From: JBBDNC01 sp040877875
GTDB taxonomy: Bacteria; Bacteroidota; Rhodothermia; Balneolales; Balneolaceae
DNA: 5,001 nt
Reading direction: 5' to 3'
Assembly: GCA_040877875.1 (NCBI GenBank)
Contig: JBBDNC010000073.1
Coordinates: forward strand, 1 to 5,001
Shown here one piece after another: positions 4,990 through 5,001 of the stretch. The position numbers and the translations under genes were made by a program. Within the stretch, counting starts at the first letter, position 1. Each line of letters begins with the position of its first letter. The notes beneath the pieces are model-generated. The model made no database searches. It saw nothing but the letters and a program-made list of their open reading frames with translations, and was not told the DNA's origin.

Positions 4990-5001
4990 TCACTTATAGC
5001 T

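Overview
The window looks like a piece of a metagenome-assembled or draft scaffold from a Gram-negative bacterium, most likely in or near the Bacteroidota/Balneolota/Rhodothermota. That placement is an inference. It rests on the style of the sugar transferase and ETF proteins, on gene starts without Shine-Dalgarno sequences, and on short intergenic tandem repeats. A 100-N scaffold gap (1895-1994) lies in the left half.

Left part (1-1088): the last 52 codons of an unidentified plus-strand protein face a minus-strand gene for a membrane phosphoglycosyl transferase of the bacterial sugar transferase family (285-1088). This enzyme starts lipid-linked exopolysaccharide or O-antigen-type glycan synthesis. 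The convergent gap between the two genes holds two small repeat families: scattered AGACGT copies and a six-unit heptamer array.

Middle (1089-2649): about 1.5 kb of mostly non-coding DNA. It contains one small minus-strand gene (63 aa) that the scaffold gap breaks. The gap is flanked by an exact 55-nt duplication, the signature of an unmerged assembly overlap. Collapsing the duplication restores a complete reading frame. A 40-codon ORF, an AT-rich block and several palindromes lie nearby.

Right part (2650-4685): etfB and etfA, the two subunits of an electron transfer flavoprotein that takes electrons from flavin dehydrogenases and passes them towards the respiratory chain. The two genes are on the same strand but are separated by 263 bp. 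This spacer carries two very long inverted repeats in series: 32/33 bp with one bulged base, and 30 bp with no mismatch. The second is bounded by matching GGAA tetramers, as a small mobile element might be. This is the most unusual structure in the window.

Right edge (4714-5001): the C-terminal two thirds of a PIN-domain (VapC-like) ribonuclease gene on the minus strand, convergent with etfA. An in-frame TGA close to the window edge suggests it is disrupted. No complete new defence or metabolic system is evident.
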